Below, one piece after another: positions 25,168 through 33,994 of a stretch of 64,000 nt of DNA. How positions within the stretch are numbered: the first letter of the stretch is position 1; each line of letters opens with the position of its first letter. This DNA is from a bacterium (GTDB lineage: Bacteria; 4484-113; JAFGCY01). A model generated the notes under the pieces. The model did no database searches. It was not told the origin of the DNA and was given only the letters and a program-made list of their open reading frames with translations. The DNA lies in the NCBI GenBank assembly GCA_020849855.1, contig JADZFO010000027.1, forward strand, positions 62,001-126,000. Reading direction: 5' to 3'. Position numbers and translations under genes: made by a program.

Positions 25168-26987
25168 TGGACAGCGCCAGTGCAGCGGCGGGGCTCTCGC
25201 CTCTGGCCCGGCGCCTGTATAACATAACGGATGATATAGAACAGCGTCTGGGATTCGGCTCGGACGCTGTTTCCTTTTGCCGTGAACTGGGCCGCCTCTT
25301 CCTTGAAGACAGCCAGGCCTGGCCAGCCCTCTCGGACTTCCTGGCCCGCCTGGTTTCGCAGAAAGCGCCTGTGCTGGTCTATGGCGACTACGATGTCGAT
25401 GGCTCCTGCTCGGTCTTCCTGCTGCACCGCTGGCTGCGGGCGCAGGGCGTCCCCGGCAACTGGTTCCTGCCCAGCCGCTTTTCCACCGGCTATGGCCTCG
25501 ACAAGGGCAACCTGGAAAAGGCCATTGCCCATGGTTACAAAGCCCTGATCGCCCTGGACTGTGGCACGACCAGCATCGAGGAGGTCGAGCTCTGCCGCCG
25601 CGCCGGCATGGAAGTGGCGATCATCGACCACCACACGCCCAAGGAGCGCCTCCCCGACGCCCTGCTCTTTAACCCGCATACTGACCCCGGCCTGCCGATG
25701 CTCTGCACCGCCGGCCTGGTCTTTGGCCTGCTCTCCGCCGTCTGGGAGCACTCTGCTCGCGCGGATGCTGCGGCCGCGGACAGCACTGCTGTCCCGCTGC
25801 CCTGGATTGAGGCACGCTTCGGTGATGAGATCGAGGCGGCCGGGCTGGCCACCCTGGCGGACGTCGCCCCCCTGAACCCCTATGGCTGGGCCATGGCCCA
25901 CCACGCCCTGCAGTCTCTGCCCCAGACCCTCAATCTCGGTCTCGCGGAGCTGCAGAAGGTCGCGCGCCTGCACGGCATCAGCCGCCTGACCGGCCGCAAC
26001 GTGGGCTTTGACCTCGCGCCGCGGATGAACGCCGCCGGGCGCATGCAGCACGCGCGCTGGATCCCGGAGCTGTTGCTGGCCCGCGAAAGCCAGACTGCAA
26101 GAGAGCTGGCCCAGCGCATCGACCGCCTGAACGAAGAGCGCAAGACCGTGGCCAAGCAGGTCACCCAGCAGGCCCTGCGCCAGGCCCTCAGCTTCGACAG
26201 CGCGGCCGGCCTCGTGCTGGCCGACCCGCAGTGGCATCCCGGCGTGCTGGGCATCGCCGCCGCCAGGGTGGCCGAGCAGCTTGGCAAGCCCACGATGGTC
26301 CTTGGCCTGGCCCCCGGCGGGGCGCAGAACGGCAACGCCACCGGCGCCCGGGACAGCGAAGGGCAGGGGACAGAGCAGCCCGAGGAAAGCGGCGGCGCGC
26401 ACAACACCCCGGCGCAGCCCGGCGATGAGCTGCTATCGGGCTCCGTGCGCTCGGCCCTCAAGCTGGACCTCATCCCGGCCCTGCACGCCGCCGAGTCGGT
26501 GCTCTACAGCTTCGGCGGCCACTCGGCTGCTGCCGGTGTGAAGGTCTGGCGCTCGCGCCTGGATGAACTGCGCCGGGTCTGGGACGAGGCCCTGCACCAG
26601 CAGATTGAGCAGGCCGCGCGGGAGGCGGAGTACGAGCCGGCCCCGCAGGACGCGGCCGGGCATCCCGAGGTCCTGCTGGCTGAGCTGACCAGCGCCTTTG
26701 AGGATGATGTCTGGCGCCTCAGCCCCAGCGGCCCGGACTGGCCGGCCCCGCGCTTCGTGCTGCGCGGCCTGTCCGTCAGCCGGGTGAGCTATATGGGCGC
26801 CGACCGCACACACCTCAACCTGCTGCTCACTGATGGCACGGCGGAGCTGCGGATCGCCTGCTTCAACATGAGCCACCTCTTCCATAAGCTCACACCCGGA
26901 CTGCCGCTGCGCCCGCTGGTGGAAGTTGACGCCGACAACTGGAACAACAAGATCGGCATCAGCCTGCGGCTGATCGAGCTGTTGTAG
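25167..26987 (+). CDS. recJ: Single-stranded-DNA-specific exonuclease RecJ
   Basis: 606 residues. RecJ is a 5'-3' ssDNA exonuclease of recombination and mismatch repair. The DHH phosphoesterase motifs are YGDYDVDGSCS (about 72), DCGTTSIEEVE (about 131) and DHHTPKE (about 153); the DHHA1 part has HPGVLGIAAARVAEQLGKP and FGGHSAAAGVKV. Between these two a 45-residue Gly/Asn/Glu-rich stretch (about 385-430) sits where other RecJ proteins have a short loop. The ATG overlaps the secDF stop, so the two are translated together. The OB-fold C-terminus is present. Confidence 0.93.
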   Translation: MDSASAAAGLSPLARRLYNITDDIEQRLGFGSDAVSFCRELGRLFLEDSQAWPALSDFLARLVSQKAPVLVYGDYDVDGSCSVFLLHRWLRAQGVPGNWFLPSRFSTGYGLDKGNLEKAIAHGYKALIALDCGTTSIEEVELCRRAGMEVAIIDHHTPKERLPDALLFNPHTDPGLPMLCTAGLVFGLLSAVWEHSARADAAAADSTAVPLPWIEARFGDEIEAAGLATLADVAPLNPYGWAMAHHALQSLPQTLNLGLAELQKVARLHGISRLTGRNVGFDLAPRMNAAGRMQHARWIPELLLARESQTARELAQRIDRLNEERKTVAKQVTQQALRQALSFDSAAGLVLADPQWHPGVLGIAAARVAEQLGKPTMVLGLAPGGAQNGNATGARDSEGQGTEQPEESGGAHNTPAQPGDELLSGSVRSALKLDLIPALHAAESVLYSFGGHSAAAGVKVWRSRLDELRRVWDEALHQQIEQAAREAEYEPAPQDAAGHPEVLLAELTSAFEDDVWRLSPSGPDWPAPRFVLRGLSVSRVSYMGADRTHLNLLLTDGTAELRIACFNMSHLFHKLTPGLPLRPLVEVDADNWNNKIGISLRLIELL

Positions 26988-27069
26988 GGCCCGGAGATAT
27001 TCGTGCGCGGCCGCACAGCAGCGGTCTCTGCTGCCGAAGCAGCACTTTAATCCGGCGGTCAAGGTAGCG

Positions 27070-27767
27070 CTATTTCCTCTTCTGCTTCCTGCTGGAGCGC
27101 CTGCGCGGCCTGGGCCGCCTGGAGACCCGCGGGCTGAACTCTGGATCAGCCAGGGCATCGCACAGGTGGAAGTAGAGCTCAACACGGTCAACCAGCCGCT
27201 TCTGGGCCAGGAACCTGCGCCGCATCCAGTTGTAGATTGGGAATGGCAGCCACAGGACAAGCAAGGGAATGCAAAGCGACAGGAACATCGCCAGTCCACT
27301 TATGCCGGAGAAGGCGACGATGGTGGCCCCAGCAGGGCTGGCAGGCTGAGCAGCAGGATTAATCGGCTCCGCCGCAGCGGCAGCTCCTCCAGGAAGGGGG
27401 GAGGGCCAACCAGGTCCTCCAGGTTGCCGGCTATCCACTCAACGCTGCCTTCCAGGCTGTCGCTTGTCGCTGTCGGAGCCAGCGCCTCAAGCGCTTCGTC
27501 CACGGGATGCTGATGACGATCGTAAGCGTCCAGGTCAGATATCAGCAGCCCGGGGACATTCAGCAGTCTGAGCTGCTGCCGAAGCCACTTTGCGTACTGC
27601 CGTGAAGCATCTCCCAGGCTGAGGCTCTCGGACCAGTCAGCGTAGTACTGCTCCGGGTCGCTTCTTACGGGCGGCGCAGGCAGAAGCTGCCTGAGCTGAT
27701 CCAGCACGCGCCGCGCCACTGGAGAACTGACTCTGGCCAGCGCTGTCTGGTGATAGTCCCTGGGCAT
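27070..27767 (-). pseudogene. Frameshifted gene for a small membrane protein
   Basis: Two overlapping minus-strand frames make one sensible protein. The first (from ATG 27767, MPRDYHQTAL) runs on to a stop at 27300; the second, from the other frame, continues to a stop at 27070. A -1 step at the GGGG tract (plus-strand CCCC 27327-27330) joins LLLSLPALLG to ATIVAFSGISGLAMF, giving two plausible TM helices and a basic C-terminal tail (RRPRPRRRSSRKQKRK). This reads as loss of one G, by mutation or by sequencing error; programmed slippage is less likely. No family is recognised. TAGAAT (27782-27787, minus) lies 14 nt before the ATG. Confidence 0.7.
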
Positions 27768-27841
27768 AGCGAAGTCCAATGATTCTAGTGCTGCGCTCTG
27801 CCGTTCAGGCCGCGGCGCTACTTTCCCGCGCCCTGTGGTAT

Positions 27842-27847
27842 TAGAAT
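27842..27847 (+). promoter_or_regulatory. -10 box TAGAAT upstream of rel
   Basis: The hexamer lies 48 nt before the ATG at 27896 and only 3 nt before an in-frame GTG at 27851. The spacing fits transcription from about 27854 and a start at the ATG better than a leaderless GTG. Confidence 0.4.
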
Positions 27848-27895
27848 TAGGTGGGACAGCGCGCGGGCAGCGGTCGGCGCGCCGATGTTGCAACT

Positions 27896-30343
27896 ATGGC
27901 TAAGGAGCGGTCGGCACAGGCGGGTTACCAGGAAGCCGATTACCTCTTCGAGGTGATCTGCGAGCGCCTGCGCCGCACCCAGGGCCAGATCAACCTCAGC
28001 CGACTGCGCAAGGCTTACGAACTGGGCATTACCGCCCACGAGGGCCAGATGCGCAAGGACGGCAGCCCCTACATCACGCACCCCCTCGAGGTCGCCGAGA
28101 TCTGCGCCGACCTCAACATGAACGAGGACGCCATCATTGCCGCCATCCTGCACGACACGGTGGAGGACACGCCGGTCAAGCTGCCCCAGATCCGGGCGCA
28201 GTTCGGCCCGGTGGTGGCGAACATGGTCGACAGCCTGACCAAGATCAAGAAAATCGACTTCTTCGCCCGCTTCCTGGGCCGCGACAAGGCCAGCAACCAG
28301 GCCCGCAACCTGCAAAAGCTCTTCATAGCCATGACCCGCGACAGCCGGGTGATCGTGATCAAGCTGGCCGACCGCCTGCACAACATGCAGACGATGGGCT
28401 CCATGCCCGAGCACAAGCGCGAGCGCATCAGCAAGGAGACCCTGGAGTTCTATATCCCCCTGGCCCGGCGTCTTGGCCTTGGCCAGATGGTGACGGAGCT
28501 GGAAGACCTGGTCTTCATGCACCTTTACCCCAGCACCTACGAAGAGCTCAAGCAGGCTGTGGACAAGCTGACCCTGCCGCGCGAGCGCCTGGTGGAAAAG
28601 ATGATCGACCAGCTGCGCAGCATGCTGCTGCAGCACGGCATCCGCTCCAGCAAGATCTACGGCCGTCGCAAGCACCTGTACAGCATCTGGCAGAAGATGC
28701 AGCGCCAGGGTGTGGACCTTGACGGCATCTACGACCTGCTGGCCATCCGCATCATCCTCGACGGCAGTCCCGAGGACTGCTACAAGGTCCTGGGCCTGCT
28801 GCATCTGGCCTACAAGCCGATCTTCCACCGCTTCCGCGACTTCATCGGCAGCCCCAAGGAGAACGGCTACCAGACCCTGCACACCAGCGTCATCGGCCCC
28901 GAGGGCACCATAGTCGAGGCCCAGATCCGCACGGTCGAGATGGACCTCGAGGCCGAGAAGGGCATCGCCGCGCACTGGAACTACAAGGACACCAGCCCCG
29001 GCGCGCCAGGTACTGAGGTAGCCAAGGACGACACCTGGATGAGCTTCATCCGCGAGCTCGCCGAAGCCGAGGTCGGCACAGAGGAGTTCGTGGCCCAGAC
29101 GCGCGAAACCCTGCTGACCGACCAGGTGCTGGTGCTCAGCCCGCAGGGCGAGGTGGTGGACCTGCCGCAGGGCTCCACCCCCATCGACTTCGCCTACTAC
29201 ATCCATACCGACCTCGGCCACAGCATCCGCGCGGCCAAGGTCAACGGCATCTCCGTGCCCCTGGATTACCGCCTGCGCAGCGGTGACGTGGTCGAGGTGG
29301 TCAAGGGCCCCGAGGGCGACACACTGCCGCGGCCGGAGTGGCTGGTCATGGCCCGCTCGCCCAAGAGCCTGCTGAAGATCCGCCGGCACTTCAAGAGCCT
29401 GCCCGCCGCCGAGCGCATCAACATTGGCCGCAACCTGCTGCGCCAGCAGATCACCAAGGAAGGCCTCTACCCCCTGAACCTGATGGCCAACGACAAGCTG
29501 CTCACCCTGCTCAAGCGTCTCTCGGTGCGCAGCATTGACGACCTTTATGACAAGGTGGCCCAGGGCATCTACGAATGCGACGAGATCATCCGCGAGCTCA
29601 AGGAGATCCACATCTCCAAGATTGCGCCGGAGGCCGACAACCTCTCTGCCGCGCCCCGCGTGGAGGTCGGCGACGGCCGCACGGTCAGCGTGGAGTACAC
29701 GCGCCTGGGCCTGGCATCCGAGCTTGGCATCAGCCGCCAGGGCGGCGAGGCCCTGCGCATCAAGAGCGAACTGATGGCCTGCTGCACCCCCGTGCCACCG
29801 GACCACATCTATGGCGTGCTGGACCGCCGCGAGCGCCGCATGCGCATCCACCGCGCTGAATGCGAGCGCCTCAAGCAGCAGATGCTGGAGGGTGAACTGA
29901 TGGCCCTGGAGTGGAGCAGCCCGCGGGATCATCAGTTCTACGCCGCCCGCCTGGGCGTGGTCAGCCTTAACCGTGTCGGCCTGCTCTTTGAGGTGCTGCG
30001 CTTCCTGAGCCAACAGAACATCAACATCGGCGGCGCCCAGTTCGACATGAGCAGCCAGGAAGCCTCGGCTGCGCAGTATGTGCGCTTCGAGCTGGTGGTG
30101 GAAGTCAGCGACCATGAAGAGCTGCAGCGCTGTATCGACCAGATCCGCTCGATCGACGATGTGCTGGAAGTCAACCGTATCTTCCACTACCAGGACAGCG
30201 CGCCGGCTGCCCCGCAGCCACCGGCAGATCAGCCGCCCGCGGAGGGCGGCGGCGACGAAGCGCCGGTAGATGGCGGGCTGATCAGCATTGGCCAGCCGCG
30301 CCTGCCCTTTATGAGCCCCGAGGACCAGGGCAGGCTGAGCTGA
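27896..30343 (+). CDS. rel: Bifunctional (p)ppGpp synthetase/hydrolase Rel
   Basis: 815 residues from ATG 27896 (GTG 27851 is an alternative). It makes and degrades (p)ppGpp in the stringent response. The HD hydrolase domain shows HPLEVAEICADL and ILHDTVEDTP; the synthetase shows GRRKHLYSIWQKM and DLLAIRIIL; a TGS domain follows (VLSPQGEVVDLPQGSTPIDFAYYIHTDLGHS), then a helical region, a Cys-containing segment (MACCTPVPPD) and an ACT domain (RVGLLFEVLRFLSQQNINIGG). The last 50 residues are an extra Pro/Ala/Gly tail. Both catalytic domains look intact. The stop overlaps the dtd start. Confidence 0.95.
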   Translation: MAKERSAQAGYQEADYLFEVICERLRRTQGQINLSRLRKAYELGITAHEGQMRKDGSPYITHPLEVAEICADLNMNEDAIIAAILHDTVEDTPVKLPQIRAQFGPVVANMVDSLTKIKKIDFFARFLGRDKASNQARNLQKLFIAMTRDSRVIVIKLADRLHNMQTMGSMPEHKRERISKETLEFYIPLARRLGLGQMVTELEDLVFMHLYPSTYEELKQAVDKLTLPRERLVEKMIDQLRSMLLQHGIRSSKIYGRRKHLYSIWQKMQRQGVDLDGIYDLLAIRIILDGSPEDCYKVLGLLHLAYKPIFHRFRDFIGSPKENGYQTLHTSVIGPEGTIVEAQIRTVEMDLEAEKGIAAHWNYKDTSPGAPGTEVAKDDTWMSFIRELAEAEVGTEEFVAQTRETLLTDQVLVLSPQGEVVDLPQGSTPIDFAYYIHTDLGHSIRAAKVNGISVPLDYRLRSGDVVEVVKGPEGDTLPRPEWLVMARSPKSLLKIRRHFKSLPAAERINIGRNLLRQQITKEGLYPLNLMANDKLLTLLKRLSVRSIDDLYDKVAQGIYECDEIIRELKEIHISKIAPEADNLSAAPRVEVGDGRTVSVEYTRLGLASELGISRQGGEALRIKSELMACCTPVPPDHIYGVLDRRERRMRIHRAECERLKQQMLEGELMALEWSSPRDHQFYAARLGVVSLNRVGLLFEVLRFLSQQNINIGGAQFDMSSQEASAAQYVRFELVVEVSDHEELQRCIDQIRSIDDVLEVNRIFHYQDSAPAAPQPPADQPPAEGGGDEAPVDGGLISIGQPRLPFMSPEDQGRLS

Positions 30344-30798
30344 TGCGCTGCGTGGTGCAGCGGGTCAGCCGCGCCAGTGTCAGCGTCGGCGGGGAGTCCG
30401 TCGGGGCCATCGGCCCCGGGCTGTGTGTACTCGTTGGCGCGCTGGAGGGCGACGGCCCGGAGGACTGCGCCTTCATGGCCCGCAAGCTCAGTAGCCTGCG
30501 CATCTTCACCGACAGCGATGGCCGCATGAACCTGGATGTCAGGGCCGCTGGCAACGCGGTACTTCTGGTCAGCCAGTTCACCCTGGCAGCGGACACCACC
30601 AGCGGCACACGGCCCAGCTTCAGTTCTGCCATGGCTCCGCAGGCAGCGCAGGAGCTGCTGGAAGGGCTGAAGGGGCTGCTGGAGGCCGAGGGGCTGCAGG
30701 TGCAAACAGGGCGCTTTGGGGCGAAGATGGATGTCGAGCTGGTCAATGAGGGGCCGGTGACTATCCTGCTGGACAGCCGCGACAAGAAGCGCAAATAG
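30343..30798 (+). CDS. dtd: D-aminoacyl-tRNA deacylase
   Basis: 151 residues. Dtd hydrolyses D-aminoacyl-tRNAs, a translation proofreading step. Recognised by MRCVVQRVSRASVSV at the start, LLVSQFTLAADT (catalytic SQxT-type motif) and GRFGAKMDVELVNEGPVTI at the end. Length is exactly that of the family. ATG overlaps the rel stop (TGATG); the rel-dtd pairing is common in bacteria. It is convergent with the lipoprotein gene that follows. Confidence 0.95.
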   Translation: MRCVVQRVSRASVSVGGESVGAIGPGLCVLVGALEGDGPEDCAFMARKLSSLRIFTDSDGRMNLDVRAAGNAVLLVSQFTLAADTTSGTRPSFSSAMAPQAAQELLEGLKGLLEAEGLQVQTGRFGAKMDVELVNEGPVTILLDSRDKKRK

Positions 30799-30810
30799 CT
30801 GCCGAGCCGG

Positions 30811-31503
30811 CTACTTTTTCTCGGCTTCCGCGCCTTCAGCAGCGGCTTCGGCTTCGCCGAACACGGCCGGCCAGTCCAGCAGCACGTCCTGGAACACCAC
30901 CACGCCGTCCTCGACGCGCTGTACGGCCACGCTGACTGACTTGCCCTCGGCGTCCACAATTGCGCCGGCCAGATAGCCCGCGCCGAGCTTCTCGCCCAGC
31001 TCCCTGCTCTTTTCGATGCTCAGCGCCGCCGAGTTGGCCGCCAGCATGTCTTCCCGGGCCAGCGCGATGGTCGCCTCGTCCGGCTGCAGCATCTCCATCA
31101 GGCGGTTCTGCACCAGGCTGGCCAGCAGGGCGTCGCGGACCTTGCGCTCGCGGGCCAGGGCCGCGGCCGGACCGTCAGAATCGCTCTTGTCCTTCTTCTT
31201 CTCGGCCGGAGCATCGCCTTCAGCCGTCCTGGCGATCACCGAGGCGTCCACAATGCCCAGCACCGCCACCTTGGCCTTGGAGCCCTCGTGGATGCCTTCC
31301 TCGATGGCCACCTGCAGGGTCTTGAGCTGGATCTCGCACTGCTCAGCCGGGGTCAGCTCATGCTCCTTGAAGAGCTCACAGCCGCCGCAGAGCAGCCCAA
31401 GGCCAAGCAGCAGGGGTAGCAGCAGGCCGGCAGCCCTTTGCGCGCCAGAAGGCACCCCTGTGCGGGGCTGGTGAGCCGTCTGACTGCGCCGCGCGCGCTG
31501 CAC
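30811..31503 (-). CDS. CsgG/FlgO/LpoB-like lipoprotein
   Basis: 230 residues from GTG 31503, chosen because AGGAG stands 5 nt before it; the frame is open to 31539. A basic N-terminus, a Leu-rich helix and the lipobox LCGGC (Cys about 42) mark a lipoprotein. The mature part (VAVLGIVDASV, then a helix with RDALLASLVQNRLMEMLQPDE, then GEKLGAGYLAGAIVDAEGKSVSVAVQRV) follows the alpha/beta plan of CsgG/FlgO/LpoB-type proteins that act on outer-membrane secretion or penicillin-binding proteins. Family membership is inferred from this pattern. It follows the TPR gene with a 2-nt gap. Confidence 0.72.
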   Translation of the reverse strand: MQRARRSQTAHQPRTGVPSGAQRAAGLLLPLLLGLGLLCGGCELFKEHELTPAEQCEIQLKTLQVAIEEGIHEGSKAKVAVLGIVDASVIARTAEGDAPAEKKKDKSDSDGPAAALARERKVRDALLASLVQNRLMEMLQPDEATIALAREDMLAANSAALSIEKSRELGEKLGAGYLAGAIVDAEGKSVSVAVQRVEDGVVVFQDVLLDWPAVFGEAEAAAEGAEAEKK

Positions 31504-31505
31504 GT

Positions 31506-32396
31506 CTACTCCTGTTCGTAGAAGTGGGGCCGCTTGCATACATAGCAGTAAGGTGCGTCGGTCGGGATCATCGTGGAACAGAAGCTGCAGCGCCCGGCAA
31601 AGCCTGAGAGCTGCAGGCCCAGGTCAGCGACAAAGCCGCTGCGCGAGGCGTCATCCCAGATGATCTCGTCTTCGGCCGCCTCATCGGCGGACCCCTCAGT
31701 TTCCTCATCGGCCTCGGGCCCATGGACTTGAGAGTCCGACACCGTACTGGCGCCAGTAAGACGCTGGCTGTCGGTCCCCGCCAGGGCGGCGGCCAGGCTG
31801 CCGCGCCCGCGCCAGGCGGACATCAGGCTGTTCGCCGACTTGCCGGCGCGGCCGCTGGTGTCGATCTGGATGCTGGGGGTTTCGCCTTCCTCGGAGCTGA
31901 TGCTCATCCCGCCTTCGCTCAGGCCGGCGGTCAGCTCGTCCTCCAGGGCCTCCAGGTCGTCGCCGCGGCCCAGGTGCCCCTGTGCCTCTTCAAGCAGCGT
32001 GCGGGCCTCCGCAAGATACTCCGGGTCGCTCTCCAGCTGCACATAGCGCGAGAGCAGCACCGTGGCGAGCGGGTAGTCCTCCATCTCGCAGAGGAACTCG
32101 CCGGCGTACCACAGCGGCATGTGGTCATCCTCGGCCACCTGCAGCGCCAGCTTGAAGCTGCGCCAGGCCTCGCGCTTATAGCCCAGGTTGCTGAAGCACA
32201 GGCCCAGGTTGGACCAGACCTTGCTGTCGCGCTTGTCCAGCATGCTGGCCTGGTGGTAGCACTCCAGCGCGCGGCCATAGTCCTCGCGGTCGAAGGCGCT
32301 GTCGCCATGCGCCAGCCACTGCAGCTTTTCCTGCTGCTCCGCTCCGGGCTGCTCGCTGCCTTCCAGCCCCGGCTCTTCGTGATCCATCTCAGTCAT
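31506..32396 (-). CDS. TPR protein with C-terminal zinc ribbon
   Basis: 296 residues. Residues about 25-130 hold two or three TPR-like helical pairs (ALECYHQASMLDKRDSKVWSNLG, EAWRSFKLALQVAEDD). A Ser/Glu-rich acidic linker follows, and the C-terminal 30 residues carry CSFCSTMIPTDAPYCYVCK, two CxxC knuckles of a zinc ribbon. No signal peptide, so it is cytoplasmic. The ATG overlaps the stop of the DUF4349 gene (ATGA) and is also 6 nt after TACTAT. It may be a scaffold protein; the function is unknown. Confidence 0.78.
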   Translation of the reverse strand: MTEMDHEEPGLEGSEQPGAEQQEKLQWLAHGDSAFDREDYGRALECYHQASMLDKRDSKVWSNLGLCFSNLGYKREAWRSFKLALQVAEDDHMPLWYAGEFLCEMEDYPLATVLLSRYVQLESDPEYLAEARTLLEEAQGHLGRGDDLEALEDELTAGLSEGGMSISSEEGETPSIQIDTSGRAGKSANSLMSAWRGRGSLAAALAGTDSQRLTGASTVSDSQVHGPEADEETEGSADEAAEDEIIWDDASRSGFVADLGLQLSGFAGRCSFCSTMIPTDAPYCYVCKRPHFYEQE

Positions 32397-33511
32397 GGAT
32401 CAATAGTACAACCGCCGCCGCCTCGGGGCTGCGGTTCAGCCGGACCTCGGCTGGCCCGGGCCACTGTCTCTGCCCGGCGCTTCTTCTGCCAGCGCTTGTA
32501 GAGCAGCCAGATGACCCACACGGCAATGGCCCAGGGCAGAAGCTGCAGCCAGCCCGCGATGAAGAAATAGATGATGCCGCGGATGATTGCGTCGCGGGTA
32601 CGCACCAGGTCCAGCTTGGCCTCTTCAAAAGTGGTGCCATAGCCGGGCTCGTACTTGCCGCCGCTGGGGATCTGCGCGATCTCGTTGAGGTTCACCGTAA
32701 TGGTGCTGCGGGTGATCTGGTCAGCGAGCTGGCTGATCTGGTCCTCAATGCCCTGGATCTGCGCGGTCACCTCGCTGAGGCGGCCCTGGGTCTCCAGCAG
32801 CACGCTGTAGGCCTCGCCAAGGCCGCGGGTCTTCTGCACCTCGCGGGCCTCCGCCAGCATGTTGCGCAGGGTCTCCTGCTCCGTGAGCAGGGCCTTCAGG
32901 CGGCTCACCGCGGTAACGTAGTCGTGGCTCACGTCCACCGAGCTGACGTTCTCCGCGGTCACCTCGCCCAGTTCCTTCAGCTCGTCATAGCAGGCCCGGA
33001 ACTGCTCGTTGGGCACCCGCAGCTTCAGGTAGCCATTGCGCGAGCCGTCGTACTGCTGGGCTGAGTTGGAATCCGTAACAATGCCGCCGTACTTCTCAGC
33101 GGTGGCCTCGACGGACTTTGCGCTCTCGTCATAGTTCTTGATCCGCAGAGTGATGTCGCCAGTGCGGATCAGGTACTTGGTGTCCGGGATGTTCTCGGCG
33201 GCATAGGCCTTCGGTGAGAACCAGGACTCAATGTCGACCTGCTGCTTGAGGAAGTCCTCGGGTTTGAGCTGCGGTCCGGAGGAGCCGGCCTTCCGCGCTT
33301 CTTCAGCGCCGGGCGCCGACTCCGCTGACAGGTTATCCATGGGAGCGCCGGGCGCCATCGCCCCTCCAGCCATGCCCTCCATCGGGGCCTGGCTGCGGGT
33401 CGCGGACACATCCCGCATGGAATCCCTGGAGGCCTTCATGCAGCCGCTCAGGGCGCACACAAAGAGCAGCGCCAGCAGTGCTGTCATGCAGTGTTTCATG
33501 AGCTTTGACAC
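32393..33511 (-). CDS. DUF4349 lipoprotein with C-terminal TM helix
   Basis: 372 residues from GTG 33511, with AGGAG 7 nt upstream. Lipobox ALSGC (Cys about 24). The DUF4349 core runs from IRTGDITLRIKNYDES to TRSTITVNLNEI and includes a long coiled coil (LKALLTEQETLRNMLAEAREV, LSEVTAQIQGIEDQISQLADQI). A C-terminal TM helix (about 320-348) precedes a basic tail. Such proteins are envelope proteins of unknown role. It leads a three-gene unit with the TPR and CsgG-like genes. Confidence 0.85.
   Translation of the reverse strand: MSKLMKHCMTALLALLFVCALSGCMKASRDSMRDVSATRSQAPMEGMAGGAMAPGAPMDNLSAESAPGAEEARKAGSSGPQLKPEDFLKQQVDIESWFSPKAYAAENIPDTKYLIRTGDITLRIKNYDESAKSVEATAEKYGGIVTDSNSAQQYDGSRNGYLKLRVPNEQFRACYDELKELGEVTAENVSSVDVSHDYVTAVSRLKALLTEQETLRNMLAEAREVQKTRGLGEAYSVLLETQGRLSEVTAQIQGIEDQISQLADQITRSTITVNLNEIAQIPSGGKYEPGYGTTFEEAKLDLVRTRDAIIRGIIYFFIAGWLQLLPWAIAVWVIWLLYKRWQKKRRAETVARASRGPAEPQPRGGGGCTIDP
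32403..32408 (-). promoter_or_regulatory. -10-like box TACTAT before the TPR gene
   Basis: Minus-strand TACTAT, 6 nt (TGATCC, identical to the gap before plsC), then ATG 32396. It lies within the end of the DUF4349 gene, so it may be fortuitous or an internal promoter. Confidence 0.3.
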
Positions 33512-33555
33512 TTGTGTGCTCCTACAAGCGACGCGGTGATACTACTATGACGTGC

Positions 33556-33561
33556 ATTGTA
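33556..33561 (-). promoter_or_regulatory. -10 box TACAAT for the DUF4349 operon
   Basis: Minus-strand GCTACAAT, about 45 nt before the GTG at 33511. A second possible box TAGTAT lies at 33539-33544. Confidence 0.38.
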
Positions 33562-33904
33562 GCGCTGTGTTTTTGCATGGCACTGCGTTACATAAAGATT
33601 GGGCTATGTGGCGATGAATCAGTCGCAAAAATGAAGCTCGATTTCCGCTCAAACTAACATCAGCAGTCTTGTCAGCGGGCGCATCGAGTGATATTCTGTC
33701 ACCCCCGCATCCGATGGGTGCGGTGTCAGGGGAGGAGCTGGATCCGGTTGGCTTGGAAAGCTGCCGGTGGCGGAAAAATGGGCATTGTGGGCACAATGTG
33801 CGTAATTGCGGTCATTGCTGGGCCACGCCTATCCACCTATCCACGTGTCTTTCCACAGTATTGGGGATAACCCTGTTTCCCCCTGCCCTCAATGGGCATA
33901 ACCC
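33562..33904. other. Probable origin or dnaA control region with DnaA-box cluster
   Basis: This roughly 340-bp stretch has no gene. Four DnaA-box-like 9-mers lie within 42 bp: CTATCCACC (33829), CTATCCACG (33837), CTTTCCACA (33849) and, on the minus strand, TTATCCCCA (33862-33870). To the left, 33562-33670 is comparatively AT-rich. Small palindromes occur at 33704-33722 (CCGCA/TGCGG) and 33791-33801 (GCACA/TGTGC). The boxes are 1-2 bases from TTATCCACA. The layout suits oriC or dnaA autoregulation; it cannot be settled from one window. Confidence 0.55.
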
Positions 33905-33994
33905 GTGGCTGCTTTGGATAAACGAAAGCTTCGCGGGGAATTCGTTGTTGAAGGCTTGACGAGGAGAGGAGGAAATAGCAGCGGCCACGCCTGG

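Noticed and set aside
27818-30187. 789-residue minus-strand open frame opposite rel
   Set aside because: The composition is Leu/Val/Ala/His repeats of an antisense frame and it resembles no family; rel is unmistakable on the other strand.
30801-30835. Terminator GCCGAG/CTCGGC with internal T-run after dtd
   Set aside because: The T-run lies inside the loop and the right arm is in the coding end of the minus-strand lipoprotein gene; the stem is short.
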